The translations under genes and the position numbers were made by a program. Shown here one piece after another: positions 63,499-64,000 of a stretch of 64,000 nt of DNA. The stretch spans positions 113,852 to 177,851 of the forward strand of contig MPOS01000011.1 in the NCBI GenBank assembly GCA_001896555.1, in the 5' to 3' direction. The DNA comes from Candidatus Phosphitivorax anaerolimi. GTDB taxonomy: Bacteria; Desulfobacterota; Desulfomonilia; UBA1062. The notes beneath the pieces were generated by a model. That model worked only from the letters and a program-made list of their open reading frames with translations. It was not told where the DNA came from and ran no database searches. Positions within the stretch are counted from its first letter, which is position 1; every line of letters starts with the position of its first letter.

Positions 63499-64000
63499 AT
63501 GAGCAAAGCGATGGATGATTGGTCGAAGATGCCCTTTGGGAGGGCGATAACCGCTGAGGAGCTCAAGAAGAGGACTCATCCGGCATGGCCCTACAACTAC
63601 TTCAATCCCGGCAAGCCGGTCGATCCGGAGAAGGTCGACGAGTTGCTCAAGGGCTGTATCGATGTGCATATTCACGGCGCACCGCTCGGCGGCTGGCTTC
63701 CCGGCAGGCCCACCATGGTGGAGACCTGCATTGAGGCGAGCGAGGCCGGCATGAGGGCGCTGGTCTTCAAGGACCACAACACCATGGTCAACAACTGTGC
63801 CGCCATCATCCAGGATTTTTTAGGCAGGATGGCAAAAGAGAAGGCCAAGGATGGCATTGAGTTCACCCCGGTTGAGGTTTACGGCGGCATCACGCTCAAT
63901 CACACGGTTGGCGGCATGAACGCCCATGCGGTGAAGGTGGCCCTCGGCTACGGCCGCTGCAAAGAGGTATGGCTGCCGTCTCTGGATGCCATGCACCAGA
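63499..64000 (+). CDS. DUF6282 family HxH metal-dependent hydrolase-like protein (3' end outside window)
   Basis: The 167 residues visible before the window ends contain IDVHIHGAP (His57 and His59, an HxH metal motif as in amidohydrolases), VFKDHN (Lys91, His93) and VYGGITLNHTVGGMNAHAVK. This agrees with the DUF6282 family, whose function is not known. GAAGGGAG precedes the ATG. Co-directional position 100 nt after the glycyl radical enzyme suggests that they share a pathway, for instance hydrolysis of its substrate or product; this is inference. Confidence 0.8.
   Translation, partial: MSKAMDDWSKMPFGRAITAEELKKRTHPAWPYNYFNPGKPVDPEKVDELLKGCIDVHIHGAPLGGWLPGRPTMVETCIEASEAGMRALVFKDHNTMVNNCAAIIQDFLGRMAKEKAKDGIEFTPVEVYGGITLNHTVGGMNAHAVKVALGYGRCKEVWLPSLDAMHQ

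Noticed and set aside
1..64000. Search for tRNA, rRNA, CRISPR arrays and complete insertion sequences
   Set aside because: Reading for T-loop motifs, regular spaced repeats and transposase motifs gave nothing that could be supported. A covariance-model scan was not possible.

Overview
The window is GC-rich, densely packed bacterial DNA on both strands. The gene set points to an anaerobic deltaproteobacterium (Desulfobacterota; relatives of syntrophs or sulfate reducers). It holds an oxygen-sensitive glycyl radical enzyme, a TGA-encoded selenoprotein of the HesB/IscA family, two matches to sigma-54 promoters, PAS-rich sensor kinases, a PEP-CTERM protein, several CoA ligases and a GlpD/alkyl-DHAP-synthase ether-lipid pair. 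The lineage is inferred from gene content; no rRNA or other marker gene is present.

Layout. 1-7.4 kb: the end of an M48 peptidase, a PEP-CTERM protein, a propionyl-CoA synthetase with a sigma-54 promoter and an upstream repeat array, a DUF1931 histone-fold protein, an ADP-forming acyl-CoA synthetase-like protein and a small secreted protein. 7.5-12.3 kb: endonuclease III, then a decayed signalling locus (TPR/barrel, FecR and CHASE2-adenylate cyclase genes joined by deletions and frameshifts) beside an intact cyclic-nucleotide-binding protein. 12.6-22.4 kb: DUF1015 protein, Cam-type carbonic anhydrase, penicillin-acylase homologue, PhzF protein, CYTH protein, TGS GTPase and UbiE. 22.5-26.6 kb: two amidohydrolases and a fatty acyl-CoA ligase. 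26.6-38 kb: MsrAB, FtsH, a tocopherol-cyclase-like protein, a hybrid kinase, a periplasmic protein/porin pair and two tandem substrate-binding proteins.

38-46 kb: a Cys-rich 36-codon ORF overlapping a Cys-rich unknown gene; a GntR/FadR regulator with a likely operator, GlpD and alkyl-DHAP synthase; membrane carriers; the selenoprotein with a recognisable bacterial SECIS hairpin. 46-50 kb: two CheX paralogues and a HEAT-repeat/receiver protein. 50-56 kb: an EamA transporter and a tight run acn-gltX-ECF S component-MBL hydrolase-phosphatase-like protein, whose last member has lost its catalytic Cys. 56.1-57.3 kb is poorly coding. 58-64 kb: a multi-PAS NarL-type kinase, then a glycyl radical enzyme with a Cys-Val-Asp active-site motif and a DUF6282 HxH protein cut by the window end.

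The most interesting parts are the glycyl radical enzyme/DUF6282 pair, the selenocysteine version of the HesB-like protein, and the sigma-54 promoter with spaced TGTCCGG repeats upstream of prpE.
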